Shown: positions 10,949-19,743 of the stretch, piece by piece | Numbering within the stretch: position 1 is the first letter of the stretch | How the letters are laid out: each line of letters opens with the position of its first letter | Assembly (NCBI GenBank): GCA_016748015.1 | Contig: JAAOMT010000294.1 | Span: 8,834 to 28,576, forward strand | Source: Geosiphon pyriformis | Taxonomy: Eukaryota; Glomeromycota; Glomeromycetes; Archaeosporales; Geosiphonaceae | Length of the DNA stretch: 19,743 nt | Direction: 5' to 3' | Made by a program: the position numbers and the translations under genes | Notes under the pieces: generated by a model | The model's database searches: none | Told to the model about the DNA's origin: nothing | Seen by the model: the letters and a program-made list of their open reading frames with translations, nothing else

Positions 10949-11650
10949 ATGGAATCTCAAAGCTTTTCTCAAGATACCTTTACCTGAAACATATTTTTCT
11001 CTATATATTTTTTTTATAAATTAGTTAAAACTGGTGCATGGGACCGCGACATTCTTATTTTGAAAACGGATCCCTTAAAAGTTATCATTTCTATATTGGA
11101 CTGCTAATTATTTTCAGAATTTATAAAGTTCTCGAGTATATCATGCAACTGAGATTTGCAAGGGGACTTCTCATACCATGTATAGAAATGTTTATAGTTT
11201 TGCGATCATTTCCTGGGAGATTATTTCAGGAGAAAGATCTTGGAATGATTATATAAATTTTATTGGCGTATAATTTTGATATGATTGATGGAAAACGCCA
11301 TAGAATTGAAAAGCATCGAATCAATTTATTCAGGAAGTGATTCCAAAATTGGCCATTACTGCCCCTAAAACTATAACTTGGATGAACCTATCTGTTAAAA
11401 AAAGTTTAATTTTAAAGAAATACAAGATGTTAGCCATGATACAAAAAGATATAAAAGTAAACAAATCTGGAAAATCATAATTCTAGTCGGTTACAATCTG
11501 CATGTTCTATGAATGGTAAGTTTTTCATTTATTCTATTAAATATTTAAAAAAAACTATTTTTATTATAAAATACCTTTTTTTTTTTAGAGCTTTGATTGT
11601 GCGATCTAAGGAAGATAGCAATGACACATATTTTTTTATTGAAATTTAAC
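10949..11650 (+). pseudogene. Decayed spliced gene, family not recognised
   Basis: Several short coding-like stretches follow one another in changing frames: a frame beginning MESQSFSQD at 10949, KTGAWDRDILILKTDPLK near 11030-11080, IESIYSGSDSKIGHYCP near 11300-11370, and an Ile/Val-rich piece (IIILVGYNLHV) before 11510. An intron-like element follows, with a GTAAGT donor at 11516, a long T tract and an acceptor ending at 11588 (73 nt). Stops and frame changes break every path, so no intact product can be given. The 72-codon frame at 11038-11256 lies in another frame and looks like chance. Strong splice signals beside broken coding sequence suggest a recent-to-middle-aged pseudogene. Confidence 0.35.
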
Positions 11651-12123
11651 TATAAAATAGTTTTAGAATATATAGATAATAATTAATAATATATATATTT
11701 GTAGACTCTCTCGTATAGTATTTCTCTATCTTTTATTTCTTTTTTCTGTTAATGTGATATAAAAATTTCTACTTTGATTCAAGTACTCTATTTTTAAATG
11801 TTGAAAGACTTGATCCTTTTAAAAAAACATGCGAAATTCACAACCCTGAATTTATTTGACATTGTTTGAACTAAACCTTTTTTTTTTTCTTTTTTTAAAA
11901 TTCATGAATTCTAATATAAAATCAATTTTTCAAAGTTTGCATTAATAATCAAATAATTAATTTTCTTTTTAACAGACAAACGAAATTTTTTAGAATGACA
12001 ATTTAGTTATTTGATGCAATCCGTTAATCAAATTTTGTTTTTGAATAAAATCCAAAAAGCATAATGATGATCAAATTTTTAGGATGACGCACTATTTTCC
12101 ACTTTGGGGAATCCATTTGTCAT
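11651..12123. other. Non-coding DNA upstream of the F-box gene
   Basis: AT-rich with T tracts; no gene or RNA gene recognised. The last part presumably holds the promoter of the F-box gene. Confidence 0.45.
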
Positions 12124-12131
12124 TATAAATA
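12124..12131 (+). promoter_or_regulatory. Candidate TATA box of the F-box gene
   Basis: TATAAATA lies 107 bases upstream of the ATG, within a stretch less AT-rich than its surroundings. The match is good but the motif is common in such DNA. Confidence 0.3.
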
Positions 12132-12237
12132 CCATATTCGGGCATTTGGGCAAAATTAACGTTCATAATTGATACCATCATTTTTTAATTTATCAGACTT
12201 GCATCATTGAATAAAAAGTTTTAAATATTCCAAAAAA

Positions 12238-13330
12238 ATGACCACACCTTTAGTCTCGGATATCCTCCATGAAATATTTCTTCACTTATCCCACCGTGAT
12301 CTCTATAAATGCATCTTTGTAAATTGGCTCTGGTGCGAAAGTGCTATTCCAATCCTATGGGAGGATCCAATGTTAGACTCCAAAACGATACAAACCGAAA
12401 AGCTCCTACTAGCCTACTTTTCACAGATTGAAGATTCAGATCGATTAATTTTATACGAAACCCATAAAATTGATCTACCAAATATTCAAAAACCTTCAAA
12501 GTTTCCGTATTCAGCCTTCGTAAAAAAATTTCGATATACACGGATGTTAGAGTTTATAGAGATTTTTTGTACAGCTAGAGGAATCAAAGACCAGAAAGGA
12601 CCTTACTTATTAATGCGTAGTATTTTAAAAGCCTTTTTAAAAGCTGGAGCGAGACTTAGAGAGCTGAAAATTGAACCCAGTGTTCGAAATGTGATTGATG
12701 AAGAAGCATTGCTTTGGACTGAAATCGAGTTTCGACCAATTATTCAATCAGTGAAAATAATGGAAATTCGTGGAGTTTTTCCAAAATATTTGTTCCTTGC
12801 TCAGTTGTCAAAAATTTGTAAAGAGGTGGTAAGTTAAAATTAAAAAATGATATTTTTTGCTTGAAAAGTTTAAATTCTCAGAATTCAAAAATCAAATCAA
12901 ATCAAATCACTAGGAGTCTTTAACTATAGAAGTCTACGCATCAAGAACGACCGTGCAAGAGCAAATCGCTAGTTCCTTAGCCTTATTTATCTCCTCCCAA
13001 ACGTCTTTATTCAAACTCTCAATCTTAGGCATCCGTTCTCATTCTTCTTATATTCTTCACTCATTATTATCGCAACGAGATCATCTTCGATACTTGAATT
13101 TTCAGTACGTTGATTTTATTGGATGTCCACTATGGGCTGGTCTAGCCGAATGTGAGAAATTGGAATTTTTACAAATTTACGATTATTCTAATTTATCTAA
13201 TGAGGTTGTTGAACCTTTAATGAATGCCTCCTTTCCAAATTTGATGAGAATTAGAATTGTGCCTGCTAGTTCTTCTCAGTGGTGTTATACTTTGCAGAGG
13301 TTCGAGAGAGAAATGAAGAATCGGTTTTAA
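12238..13330 (+). CDS. F-box protein with LRR-like C-terminal region
   Basis: Two exons, 12238-12828 and 12914-13330, with an 85-nt intron (GTAAGT..CTAG, phase 0), give 335 residues. The start ATG has A at -3. Residues about 5-45 form the F-box (LVSDILHEIFLHLS, then DLYKCIFVNWLWCE and ILWEDP), close to Glomeromycete F-box proteins. F-box proteins of this kind bind Skp1 and recruit targets to SCF ubiquitin ligases. The rest has widely spaced leucine-rich stretches (LRELKIEP, VKIMEIRGVF, LFKLSILGI, LRYLNFQY, LEFLQIYDY) that look like irregular LRRs for substrate binding. It is shorter than the usual 400-500 residues of such proteins. The reading frame is intact and its GC content is clearly above the flanks. 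F-box identity is strong; the substrate is unknown. Confidence 0.88.
12890..12909. repeat. (AATCA)4 pentanucleotide repeat inside the F-box intron
   Basis: Four AATCA units end four bases before the intron acceptor at 12913, so the repeat forms most of the 3' part of the intron. Confidence 0.9.
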
Positions 13331-13422
13331 TAAGAAAAAGGTTCAATCCTGATTTTTTGATGGGGCATAGGATGATTTGTAATTTTAAACACTAATTTTT
13401 GACAATTAAAAAACCCCAAAGT

Positions 13423-13428
13423 AATAAA
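13423..13428 (+). terminator. Candidate poly(A) signal of the F-box gene
   Basis: AATAAA lies about 93 bases after the stop codon. The position is reasonable for a 3' end, but the motif is frequent in AT-rich DNA. Confidence 0.3.
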
Positions 13429-13627
13429 TATAAATAATTTTCGTTTAATTTCAACACATCTAGGTAGACTTTATTTTGTTGTTAATTTTAAAAGAACATC
13501 TCATTTAAGGTTTCCAAAGTAAAATTCCTGACAGTTAAAATTTTTCTCTGAATATTTTTTCAAGAAATTTATTGCCCGCATTCAATCCTTTCACCTCTTT
13601 TAAAGCAATGAGACAAAGAATGTGGAC

Positions 13628-13638
13628 GGGGGGGGGGG
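13628..13638. repeat. Poly-G run of 11
   Basis: Eleven consecutive G in very AT-rich DNA. Confidence 0.95.
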
Positions 13639-14086
13639 TAATTGAGAAATTATTTTAAGAAACCTGAAAATTAAGTGGAAATTCAAAATCTATTTTTTTA
13701 GTTTCGAGAATGCAATGCATTACGAGCTTTTGATTTTTCTTAAGATCATGTAATCCATGTATCATGTGAGTATTGATCTAAGATAAAAGACTTTGAGAAT
13801 TAAGTTTTGTCAGTAAATTATCAACTTTTTATTTAAAAGAACCAAAATGCCTTTTATATATATATATAAATTTCTGTTTTTTAAATTGGAATAATAAAGG
13901 CAAAAGTTTTTGGTTCAAAATTTTCATTCAAGTTGAAAGTATTTGAAATAATTGGACTAAAAATAAAGACTTTTAACAGCTTGATTTACAATCAACTTTT
14001 CCCACCTCAGAATAGGTTTTATCTCTCTGATTATCAGATCTTAGCATCAAAATCTCAAGATCTAAGACTCTTTTACATATGATAAT

Positions 14087-14088
<2 letters not shown>

Positions 14089-14147
<59 letters not shown>
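14089..14147. repeat. (TAA)n microsatellite, about 20 units
   Basis: 59 uninterrupted bases of TAA repeat, the longest microsatellite of the window. Confidence 0.95.
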
Positions 14148-14654
14148 TGAAACTGCAACTGCAATCGCAATCTGCTCTCGGATTCAAACACAGAATATGA
14201 AAGAAAAGGTTTCGTCTTCGATTTTTAAATTTCAAAAATTGATATTAAAAGTGCGCCACGTTAAAAACATCCTTTTCCAAATGACACTTAATGATAAAAA
14301 AAAAAGGCAATTTAAATAAATAATCCTAAAACTCTTTTGGTTCCCGATTTAAAAATTCCAAAAGAATCTAATCATCACCCAAATTCCATCGTAAAATCTC
14401 CCACCATCAACATCAGTATAATAATTATCAGATTGATTAGAATATATTAACAGAAATCTATAAGTGATTCTTTTCGTAAAATTCAACTGGAGCGCTATTT
14501 AATTAAACATTTGATTCTCTTAAGGGATTGGCTTCATTGTTTAAAAAATAAAAAAATAAAATTTCACAACATCACTAATCCACACTTTATTTCGCTAGAC
14601 GCACTATGTATAATGTTATTTGCTTTGATTTTTTTTCATTAACAATGGGTTTCC

Positions 14655-14673
14655 TAAGTAAGTAAGTAAGTAA
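14655..14673. repeat. (TAAG)n tetranucleotide repeat
   Basis: Four TAAG units plus a partial one. Confidence 0.9.
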
Positions 14674-15080
14674 TAATAGCCACAGACACCAAAAATATTT
14701 TATAATAAACCATTTTTCAGCTCGATCTATTTTCATTTAAAGTTACTTTTTCAAACATTCCCTTTATTCTCTGTGTGATCTAAAATAAAATTTGGTAATA
14801 TGTCATAATCACATCACCTTAAGATTATCACAACAAAAAACTTTATCATGGGAATTTGGCATAATCATTCTATCGTGGGATTTTAACAAAAATAATAAAA
14901 CCACGCAGAAAATATCTGGTTTTGGAAATGTGTTCATGGGACTTGAGTGACCCTGACGTTCGACAAATTATATTCATAACGTGAGAAATTTTTTTCTCGA
15001 TAGCATTACAAGCCTCACCATCAGTTTTCATTCTTTACACCAGCTTTTATCTCAACGATACCCAAAAATATATCAAAAAA

Positions 15081-15642
15081 ATGGATTCAATCACGACAAG
15101 AAATCACCATGACTCCCTACAAAATGGTCAGTTCTCGGGGTCAAGATTGTATCGTCACGTAGGGTTCTTTTTGATTTTCGGCGTGATTATTTCGGATAAA
15201 AAAACTTTAGAGATTTAGATGCTTTCGTTGGATTGGTAAAGTTTAAAATTTTGATACTATATTTTCAAAAAAATATATATGTTACAGGCACGACCTGATT
15301 ATCACGCTATAACCATCCCTCCAGAAATACTTCTTAATCATAATCACCTTCCTGCTATCAATCAAAATACCCGACTTGTTACAAATCATGGCAATAATGT
15401 ATGTGAATACAAATTTCCTTTTTACTTATTATTCAAGAATTGTTTTGTTACAACATAAAAAAAAATTTCCTTTATTTTTTAAAAAGCGTCATCACAGAAG
15501 CCGGCACCATCAAAATGCACCCCCACTATTCCAAAGAATTATGGTTGTCTTATGTGTAGTAACATTTGTGATTGTGGAAATTGTTATAATTGGATATTGG
15601 GCCGATTGGCTTGAATATATTCATTCATTTCTAGACCGATGA
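15081..15642 (+). CDS. Small single-pass membrane protein, three exons, unrecognised family
   Basis: Exons 15081-15158 (26 codons), 15288-15398 (37 codons) and 15487-15642 (51 codons plus TGA) join in phase 0 through introns of 129 nt (GTAGGG..TTACAG) and 88 nt (GTATGT..AAAAAG), giving 114 residues. Reading through the first donor meets a stop, which supports splicing. The first two exons encode a polar, His/Asn-rich region (RNHHDSLQNG, PDYHAITIPPEILLNHNH), the third a basic patch (RHHRSRHH), then one strong membrane segment (IMVVLCVVTFVIVEIVIIGY) and a short acidic-aromatic tail (WADWLEYIHSFLDR). The basic patch before the helix predicts that side to be cytosolic. No homologous family is recognised. 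Balanced codon use across all three exons, good splice sites and a clean frame make it likely real; a lone 88-codon ORF at the third exon would misread the intron as coding. Confidence 0.65.
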
Positions 15643-15793
15643 TTCGAACCTAGTTGTTTATTGTATTTGGTTTTTCTAGGAAAAATCATTGTCTTTAGTT
15701 GATATGTCCAATATTTTCAAAGAACATTAAGGGTAAATGAGACACTGTGTAAGGGAGGTTTTGAGGAAATGGCAGAGATCATTTGATCTTTGA

Positions 15794-16114
15794 ATCAAAC
15801 CCAAATTTGAAACTTCATCTTTAAGTCTATTAAAAAGTTTTGTAATTTTCTCTGAGAAGAAAATATTTGAAAGAATGATTAAATCGTTGGTCGAAAACTA
15901 TACATGGTATTTAACTTTAAGGCGGGATTACGACAATTGCTTTGTTGGAGATTTTTTAATAGCTCAAAAATCGAATACATTGACCAAAACGGTTGAATAT
16001 TTTTATTTAAGAGAATTTTGAAATTGAATAATGGATACTATGCTTCGCAATCAATTAATTTTGATGGACACTAATTTTAAAGAAATGAAACCTAGCATAA
16101 AGTACATTCCATGA
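15794..16114 (+). pseudogene. Decayed coding region, unrecognised
   Basis: An open frame runs 15794-16021 without a stop (ATG possible at 15875, then 48 codons: MIKSLVENYTWYLTLRRDYD, then CFVGDFLIAQKS). After TGA (16019) and a second TGA (16025) the same frame stays coding-like, from ATG at 16031 (MDTMLRNQLILMDTNFKEMK) to TGA at 16112. Balanced residue use over about 100 codons with two close stops suggests a pseudogene. Alternatively it is one or two unrelated small ORFs in the 3' flank of the membrane-protein gene. No family recognised. Confidence 0.3.
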
Positions 16115-16666
16115 TCAAAAATGTTCCTGAAAAGAAAGCTTTTTTATTTAAATTTTCCCAACTTATATATTTTAATTCCCCATTAAACTTAGCAGAACTG
16201 AAATTCTGGATAAACAATAGTGTGGATCAAGTTCAAAATTGAAGAATTTCGATTTTTTTTTTTTAACAAAGAGTGAATAATAAGAATCGAAAAAAACTTC
16301 TAAATAACTAAATCAAATTCATTGAATATAATTTTATACACATTTTGGCTTAATTGGAATAAAAATTCAACTTTTCAAGATAATCTAATTTGAATAAATA
16401 ATACAAATCAGATATCTTAGATTTGCTTTTCTCGTCCCCCCATTTCTTTTGCTAAAAATAGCAAAGCATTTGACAAAATCCAGATGCTAAAAATCGTTGC
16501 GACCCATTGATTCGAGTAACAAGTTCCTTTTCGCCAAATAGAGGATTGAATAGAAATAGAATAAAAATGCTAAAATGAGAAATTCATCGGAATATTTCTT
16601 TTATATTTTTCTCTTGAGAGGGAATGTTATTTGGAATCAATCTCAAGAAATATAATTTCGGGTCCT
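16115..16666. other. Non-coding AT-rich DNA
   Basis: No gene supported. In particular I find no catalytic domain of a tyrosine recombinase on the minus strand here, where it would be expected to follow the gene at 16667-17044. Confidence 0.45.
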
Positions 16667-17044
16667 CTAATGTCGTGTTCCTCGATCCCGTAATCGTCGA
16701 TTTTCACCTTCACGACGATATTTTTCACGTATTAAACCAACATCACCGGTTCCTCTTAGTGTCTTTATATATTCAGTAATCCTAGGATCCATCCTAACAT
16801 TTTCTTTCCAACTGGTTTCTTTTAGGATCTTTTCATGATAGCCAGTAATTCCAGCCAAGTAATTAGTCAATGTTTTTGCACCGGCTGCCGCAGCTCGGTA
16901 TTTCAATGATCGTAGGAGATTTGTGACAGAGACAGGAAAATCACTTCCATCTTCATTCTGGAAACCACCTTCAGCCGAATGTCGAGTGAACCAGCGAGCC
17001 TCTAAATCATAATAGTCTTTGATCAGGCTCGTTGTTGCAGGCAT
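16667..17044 (-). CDS. Tyrosine-recombinase-like core-binding domain protein, catalytic domain missing
   Basis: A clean 125-codon frame from ATG (17044) to TAG has higher GC than its flanks. Residues about 30-100 (VTNLLRSLKYRAAAAGAKT, LTNYLAGITGYHEKI, PRITEYIKTLRGTG) resemble the SAM-like N-terminal core-binding domain of tyrosine recombinases, in which the segments T-x-x-NYLAGI-x-x-YH and R-x-x-x-x-I-x-x-LRG are typical. The C-terminus is strongly basic (REKYRREGENRRLRDRG). The catalytic R..HxxR..Y domain is absent and is not found downstream, so this is either a truncated Crypton- or DIRS-like element or a domesticated DNA-binding fragment. Full-length recombinases are usually 300 residues or more. 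The reading frame is directly visible; the family call is by motif style and moderate. Confidence 0.55.
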   Translation of the reverse strand: MPATTSLIKDYYDLEARWFTRHSAEGGFQNEDGSDFPVSVTNLLRSLKYRAAAAGAKTLTNYLAGITGYHEKILKETSWKENVRMDPRITEYIKTLRGTGDVGLIREKYRREGENRRLRDRGTRH

Positions 17045-17245
17045 ATTTGAAGATTTGTTTTAATTAAAGTGATAATAGATTTGAGGTGTATTTAGAGTTC
17101 AAGTAATTTGAAATTTTTGTTATGGGATCAAGACTTTTTATATATTTTTGATATCATAAATAAGGTATGTCATCAGCGCATTATGATTAGTAATTGGATG
17201 ATTAAAAATTATGAGAGTGGGCAACAGCTAGATTTTTTTTTAATA

Positions 17246-17386
17246 ATGTCACTCAAAGACGTTCGGAAAACAGGTAAAAGTCGATCTTCTCTTGTCACAA
17301 ACACACCACCAATCTTGCAAGGAACAGGATACGGAATAACTAAATTCTTATTTTGGGGAAGCGTGTGCGTTGCACCAATTGTTTAA
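17246..17386 (+). CDS. Small ORF, 46 residues, hydrophobic C-terminus
   Basis: ATG at 17246 follows a T tract and opens MSLKDVRKTGKSRSS, a basic Ser/Thr-rich start, ending in a hydrophobic tail (GITKFLFWGSVCVAPIV) before TAA. That layout suits a tail-anchored or small organelle membrane protein, but no family is recognised. A pyrimidine-rich acceptor (cacctttcaccag-like, ending near 17444) could pair with the donor GTGTGC at about 17363 to give a different C-terminus. It lies divergent from the recombinase-like gene, about 200 bases away. In-frame codons upstream to 17108 look non-coding. Confidence 0.35.
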   Translation: MSLKDVRKTGKSRSSLVTNTPPILQGTGYGITKFLFWGSVCVAPIV

Positions 17387-17444
17387 AATTTCCTATTTCG
17401 TAAATTTAATGTAAAATTTTAAATTTCTGCGCCTTTCACCAGAA

Positions 17445-18337
17445 AATGGGTGATATGAGTTAACTTAAGAGGAAATAAAACCAGCCAATCAAATAAATTA
17501 AAATTAATAAAGAAAATCAATTACTGTGCCCGAAAACTGCGGTATTTTTAATATATATATAAAAATTTAAATAATTAATAAACAGCTTTGAATATTTATA
17601 AGCATAAAAATTTTGATATTATAATAAAACTTTATGATTATGTTTTAAATTCAATTTGTTTTAAAATTTTATTAAAATTTTATTTAAATGAAGAATTTTT
17701 ATAATATTATTATTCATTAAAATATTAATTAAAATTATTGGTGTATTTAGCTCTTTAACAATTTATTTATTTTATACAAGAATAATTTAATCTTTGAAAT
17801 ATATAATTAATAAAACATTAAAAGTTTATAAGTAACGTTCAAATTTTGTATCGTTCTGGGTGGATGAGATGAGAGCAGGAATAATAGATAAAGATTTAAA
17901 TTTTCTATGATTGAATATTGAATCTGTTGATATATATAAAAATTTCTCGAAACTTCTATTGAAAACCATTTAATAATAAAATAAAAAAAAGTAGCAGGAA
18001 AACCTGACTACTTAATATAACAAAAAAATGTTTTGGTTATATTGAAAGAGTCCATTTTTGTCAAATTATAATTGATCTTTTTTTTAAAGTTTGCAATTAT
18101 ATACACACACAAAAGTGATCATAATGAATGTTTCTAATTAGAGATTAAAGATTCCGGATCGATCTTTGGACCGTCTTCCATATTAATTTAATCATCTGAA
18201 ATTCAATACATGTATACATTATTTCTTTTTTTTTATTACTCTTTTGAAGCTGATTCATTATTTTTTCTTCTCCTTAAGAATTATCAATTTTTAATTATTT
18301 AAAGGTTTATTCCAAACAATTCTTTTTTCATTATTAG
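17445..18337. other. Mostly non-coding AT-rich DNA
   Basis: No gene supported. A less AT-rich islet on the minus strand at 18134-18181 has a 15-codon frame (MEDGPKIDPESLISN) preceded by an acceptor-like gaatttcag. It could be a short exon, but no partner exon was found. Confidence 0.4.
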
Positions 18338-18424
18338 TATTCAGAAAAATTTAATCAAGTATTCGAGAATGCACCATCTATAGAAAAATTCTCTCGCTTC
18401 AACTTTAATTGGAATTGCTATTGA
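18338..18424 (+). other. Possible exon remnant
   Basis: After an acceptor-like ttcattattag (ending 18337) an open frame of 28 codons reads YSEKFNQVFENAPSIEKFSR and onward to TGA at 18422. Residue use is protein-like, but no upstream exon or family could be assigned. Confidence 0.2.
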
Positions 18425-18479
18425 TTACCTAAATATTTTGATGTTATGGCAAAAAATCAGAATGGGATTAAAAATAAGA

Positions 18480-18519
18480 AATATGTTAATTATTAAAATT
18501 TTTTAATAATTAACATATT
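18480..18519. repeat. Near-perfect palindrome, 19-bp stem, 2-base centre
   Basis: The left arm ATATGTTAATTATTAAAA (18481-18498) and the right arm at 18501-18518 are exact reverse complements around TT. One more pair (18480/18519) and, with a single-base bulge, three further pairs extend it. It could form a hairpin or cruciform. Confidence 0.95.
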
Positions 18520-18524
18520 CTTGT

Positions 18525-18880
18525 CTTGGTCTCTGTTTATAATTAATTATCTCTATTTGTATCCTATCAAACCAAACAGGTCAAATCTTTTATTGAAATT
18601 TTAGATCGTGTAAAAAAAGATTAAGTCTTTTATCCAAAAATGATGACGATTAGTCTTTCAAAAAACCCTATTTTGAAGCCTTTGGATATTTTTAACAAAT
18701 TTTATAAAGAATTTTTAATTTCGAAAATCGGGAGAATTTATAAAAGAGAAAATTATTATTTAAAATATGTATTTATTTTCCTCAACATTTAAAATAAATC
18801 TTGGAGACTAACCCATATTCTACATGCGAATAAAAAATTATATCCTATTTCTTATCGTGTTATTTGAAAATATTTCCTTT

Positions 18881-18911
<31 letters not shown>

Positions 18912-19285
18912 TTTGAAAAAATTCCAAGTTATCAACGTTTATTGGAATTTTATTAATCTTTTCTAGAATTTAAGAATTAAAAAGAAACTATCAATCAAAA
19001 TAATAAATTTACTTTCTCTAAACTCTGGCACTTTTATAATCACCTAACAAAAAAACAAACTCCCATTTTACATATACAGACCTCGTCAAAGTTTATCGAA
19101 TAAATTTTATGTTTGCATTATGGTTAGTTCTGAATGCTGTAATGAAACTGTTTTATATTTTAATTCAATTTATTATGTAATCAACAGATTTGTGATCATG
19201 TAAAAACCTTGCATAAGATTTTGCAAAATTAGTTTTACTTTGTGATAAAAAGTGATTCAAAGATTATGTTAAAGAACAAGATTAA
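18525..19285. other. Non-coding AT-rich DNA
   Basis: No gene supported. It contains one (TTA)9 microsatellite, listed separately. Confidence 0.45.
18881..18907. repeat. (TTA)9 microsatellite
   Basis: Nine uninterrupted TTA units. Confidence 0.95.
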
Positions 19286-19648
19286 AGGCAAAAGTTCCCC
19301 AAAAAAATTTTCAGAGGCATAAAACGTTTTAACTGTTTGTACAGTTATGAATATTTTCCAGTTAAATTTCATTATTCAACTAGGGATTCCATCTTTGTGT
19401 AAAAGATGGGACTATATCACTTTCTTTTTAAAGGAGTTGAAAACTTGAGAATGGATGATTATAACTGAATAATTAAGAGCTTTTTTGATGCAATATTTCG
19501 TAGCTTTTTAAACGAATCATACATATATGATATTTTATTCGAAAATATTGATCATGAGCGGCAAAAAGTATTTCTAGAACTTTGGCCATCTGATGTTCTT
19601 CATAAGATACTTTATCATTATACATATAAAATATTTAGACAAAAATAA
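19286..19648 (+). pseudogene. Broken coding region at the right edge, unrecognised
   Basis: One frame stays protein-like for about 120 codons, interrupted only by TAA at 19400 and TGA at 19466. Before the first stop it reads KRFNCLYSYEYFPVKFHYST. After the second it reads SFFDAIFRSFLNESYIYDIL, then VFLELWPSDVLHKILYHY, up to TAA at 19646. An acceptor-like aattttcag ends at 19312, so the exon may start there. Two nonsense codons in an otherwise coherent frame point to a pseudogene. The family is unknown; the Leu/Phe-rich style would fit the C-terminal part of an F-box/LRR protein, but that is a guess. Confidence 0.35.
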
Positions 19649-19743
19649 AAAAACTTATTATAAATATTTCAAGCAAAACTTATCACAATTAATGCTGTTC
19701 ATCTTTCAAAAAATTATAATCAGCGACAATAACATTTTTTTTT

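Larger units (their letters stand above)
13429..15080. other. Non-coding DNA between the F-box gene and the small membrane-protein gene
   Basis: No gene supported. It contains a poly-G run, an AAT microsatellite and an AAGT repeat, listed separately. A 72-codon minus-strand frame over 13973-14191 is mostly poly-Ile from the microsatellite. The last 150 bases before 15081 are pyrimidine-rich and include TGACGT, a CRE-like hexamer, and probably hold the promoter of the next gene. Confidence 0.45.

Noticed and set aside
11038-11256. 72-codon plus-strand ORF as a membrane protein
   Set aside because: The better coding-like signal here is in another frame (KTGAWDRDILIL); the ORF looks like a chance frame over decayed exons.
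12344-12541. 65-codon minus-strand ORF
   Set aside because: It is the antisense shadow of the F-box exon.
13973-14191. 72-codon minus-strand ORF with a long Ile run
   Set aside because: Most of it is the translation of the (TAA)20 microsatellite; the flanks show no conserved motif.
15640-15660. tRNA B-box-like GGTTCGAATC on the minus strand
   Set aside because: The T-stem does not pair, no A box or cloverleaf fits, and it overlaps the stop of the membrane-protein gene.

Overview
The window looks like nuclear DNA from a very AT-rich fungus, most likely an arbuscular mycorrhizal fungus (Glomeromycotina). The reasons are short GT-AG introns of about 70-130 bases, genes far apart in AT-rich DNA, a fungal class 3 lipase family with Glomeromycete-like motifs, an F-box protein of the style that is hugely expanded in Rhizophagus and Gigaspora, and a tyrosine-recombinase-like fragment. 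The assignment rests on protein style and composition only; no search was possible.

Layout. At 5-1411 (minus) lies a class 3 lipase-like gene whose joined exons show that the nucleophile motif GxSxG has been replaced, so it is a pseudoenzyme or a decaying gene. At 2219-2838 (plus), head to head with it, lies a second, clearly broken lipase copy with nonsense codons and a frameshift. From 2839 to about 10900 I see no intact gene. This stretch holds two hairpin-forming repeats (3748-3897), an imperfect tandem duplication of about 110 bp (3937-4146), a roughly 3.2-kb CpG-poor block bounded by inverted CAGTTGA ends (6166-9381, probably a dead DNA transposon), and microsatellites. At about 10949-11650 there is a decayed spliced gene.

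At 12238-13330 (plus) is the best gene of the window, a two-exon F-box/LRR-like protein of 335 residues. After 1.7 kb of non-coding DNA with poly-G and AAT repeats comes a three-exon gene for a small single-pass membrane protein (15081-15642, 114 residues). Next are a decayed reading frame (15794-16114), a minus-strand reading frame resembling the N-terminal core-binding domain of a tyrosine recombinase without its catalytic domain (16667-17044), a divergent 46-residue hydrophobic-tailed ORF (17246-17386), and 2.3 kb of AT-rich DNA. That last stretch contains a near-perfect 19-bp-stem palindrome and a further broken coding region at the right edge (19286-19648).

The genes do not form a pathway. 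The picture is a gene-poor, repeat-decayed fungal region with isolated members of expanded families (lipase, F-box) in different states of preservation.
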